Positions 12,781 to 13,554 of a DNA stretch of 13,554 nt are shown here, piece by piece; the stretch's first letter is position 1; every line of letters starts with the position of its first letter. The translations under genes and the position numbers were made by a program. Origin of the DNA: Frankiales bacterium (GTDB taxonomy: Bacteria; Actinomycetota; Actinomycetes; Mycobacteriales; SCTD01); the NCBI GenBank assembly GCA_025965755.1, contig JAOPWI010000381.1, positions 1 through 13,554 of the forward strand. Reading direction: 5' to 3'. Under the pieces are notes generated by a model. That model saw nothing but the letters and a program-made list of their open reading frames with translations. It was not told where the DNA came from and searched no databases.

Positions 12781-12786
12781 TAACCT
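12781..12786 (+). promoter_or_regulatory. -10 element of the PAP2 gene (leaderless)
   Basis: TAACCT, six bases before the ATG at 12793; no ribosome site between. Same layout as the other leaderless genes here. Confidence 0.5.
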
Positions 12787-12792
12787 CGCAGC

Positions 12793-13554
12793 ATGTCCGG
12801 ACGGGCGTCTCGGTGGGGTACCCAGCGGGGACGCGCGCGGCTGGCCCGTGAGCTGGCCCTGCTGGCTGCGCTGTACGCCGTCTACTCGCTGTCCCGCATG
12901 CTCGTCGACGCGACGCCCGAGGAGGCCGTCCTGCGCGGCCTGGCCGTCCTGGGGCTGGAGCGCGATCTGGGCCTGGACATCGAGCGCGGCATGGTCGACG
13001 CCCTGCTCGGGACCCCGGGGGCAGCGCTGGTCGCCGGCTATCTGTACGCCTCCCTGCACTACACGGTGACGCCCGCCGTGCTGCTGTGGCTCTACCGCTC
13101 GCATCCCGTGCGCTACGGGAGCGCGCGCACCGTCCTGGCCGCGTCGACGCTGGTCGCGCTGGTCGGCTACTGGCGCTGGCCGACCGCGCCGCCGCGGCTG
13201 CTGCCGGGCGGCGGCTACCCGGACGTGCTGTGGCTGTACTCCCGCTGGGGCTGGTGGGGCGCCGACGCCAGCGCGCCCCGCGGTCTCGGTGCCCTGACCA
13301 ACGAGTACGCCGCCATGCCCTCGATGCACGTCGGCTGGGCCCTGTGGGCCGGCCTGGCGGTCCTCGTCTTCGCCCGGCGCAGGTGGGTCCGCGCGCTCGG
13401 CGCGGCCTATCCGGCGGTGACCGTCCTCGTCGTCATCGCGACGTCGAACCACTACCTGCTGGACGCCGTGGCCGGCGCGGCCGTCGTGCTCGCCGTCGCG
13501 ACGGCGGTCCTGGCGCGCCAGGCGGTCGGGCGAGCCCGCCCGGCCGCACCGCCC
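12793..13554 (+). CDS. PAP2-superfamily membrane phosphatase/phosphotransferase, 3' end cut by window
   Basis: The open frame gives 254 residues to the edge without a stop. A basic N-terminus (MSGRASRWGTQRGRARLARE) precedes hydrophobic helices at about 21-37, 76-100, 112-127, 180-194, 203-217 and 222-241. The PAP2 active-site motifs are MPSMHVGW (175-182, His179) and SNHYLLDAVAGA (218-229, His220, Asp224). This is the PAP2_3 / inositol-phosphorylceramide-synthase-like form common in actinobacteria, which dephosphorylates or transfers phospholipid or prenyl-phosphate head groups at the membrane. The substrate is not predictable. The sequence is near its end at residue 254, with a polar Pro/Arg tail, so probably few residues are missing. 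The start is set by TAACCT six bases upstream. Confidence 0.85.
   Translation, partial: MSGRASRWGTQRGRARLARELALLAALYAVYSLSRMLVDATPEEAVLRGLAVLGLERDLGLDIERGMVDALLGTPGAALVAGYLYASLHYTVTPAVLLWLYRSHPVRYGSARTVLAASTLVALVGYWRWPTAPPRLLPGGGYPDVLWLYSRWGWWGADASAPRGLGALTNEYAAMPSMHVGWALWAGLAVLVFARRRWVRALGAAYPAVTVLVVIATSNHYLLDAVAGAAVVLAVATAVLARQAVGRARPAAPP

Noticed and set aside
11119..13452. A 777-codon open frame on the minus strand
   Set aside because: It lies antisense to five or six well-supported plus-strand genes. Its composition is low-complexity Arg/Ala/Gly, as expected when stops are rare in very GC-rich DNA, and no domain is recognisable.
1..13554. tRNA genes, rRNA, CRISPR arrays, insertion sequences, phage or defence-system genes
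   Set aside because: I looked for these on both strands and saw no cloverleaf, regularly spaced repeats, transposase motifs or terminal inverted repeats. Composition is even across the window, giving no sign of recent transfer.

Overview
The window is very GC-rich, gene-dense DNA from a high-GC Actinomycetota. The evidence is strong G/C at third codon positions, GTG/TTG starts, several apparently leaderless genes with a TANNNT -10 element 6-8 bases before the start, and families typical of actinobacteria: an Lsr2-type DNA-binding domain, DUF3817, a TIGR03084-like protein and a stand-alone NnrD. A Geodermatophilus/Frankia-like lineage is possible, but the sequence alone does not settle it. I see no tRNA, rRNA, CRISPR array, insertion sequence or phage gene.

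Region A (1-7260) is an acyl-CoA catabolic locus. Two minus-strand genes encode a biotin-dependent acyl-CoA carboxylase: the carboxyltransferase and the biotin carboxylase, the latter running off the left edge. Divergent from them are an acyl-CoA dehydrogenase and a hotdog thioesterase. A convergent TetR regulator follows, divergent from a mycothiol-isomerase-like metal protein (TIGR03084 type) and a second acyl-CoA dehydrogenase. Both dehydrogenases are 380 aa and carry the catalytic Glu at the isovaleryl/long-chain position. The set resembles leucine (Liu) or acyclic-terpene (Atu) pathways and mycobacterial accA/accD/fadE loci, but its substrate is unknown. The two divergent intergenic regions share a 17-base partly palindromic motif (13/17 identical), a good candidate for the TetR operator that would bind the locus into one regulon.

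Region B (7261-8100) holds a perfect 20-bp hairpin between convergent genes, a 67-aa very acidic small protein, a cold-shock protein with an apparent structured leader of about 140 bases, and a perfect 17-bp hairpin terminator.

Region C (8168-10423) holds a PP2C phosphatase whose stop codon interlocks (CTAG) with that of a convergent NAD(P)HX dehydratase. The dehydratase gene overlaps the 3' end of a histidine-phosphatase gene.

Region D (10498-13554) is a plus-strand run of envelope-related genes: two small membrane proteins, an HNH-nuclease lipoprotein that appears to begin at a CTG codon inside a 4-base CTGA overlap, a DUF192 lipoprotein, a small Lsr2-like DNA-binding domain fused to an ideal coiled coil, and a PAP2-type membrane phosphatase/transferase cut by the right edge.
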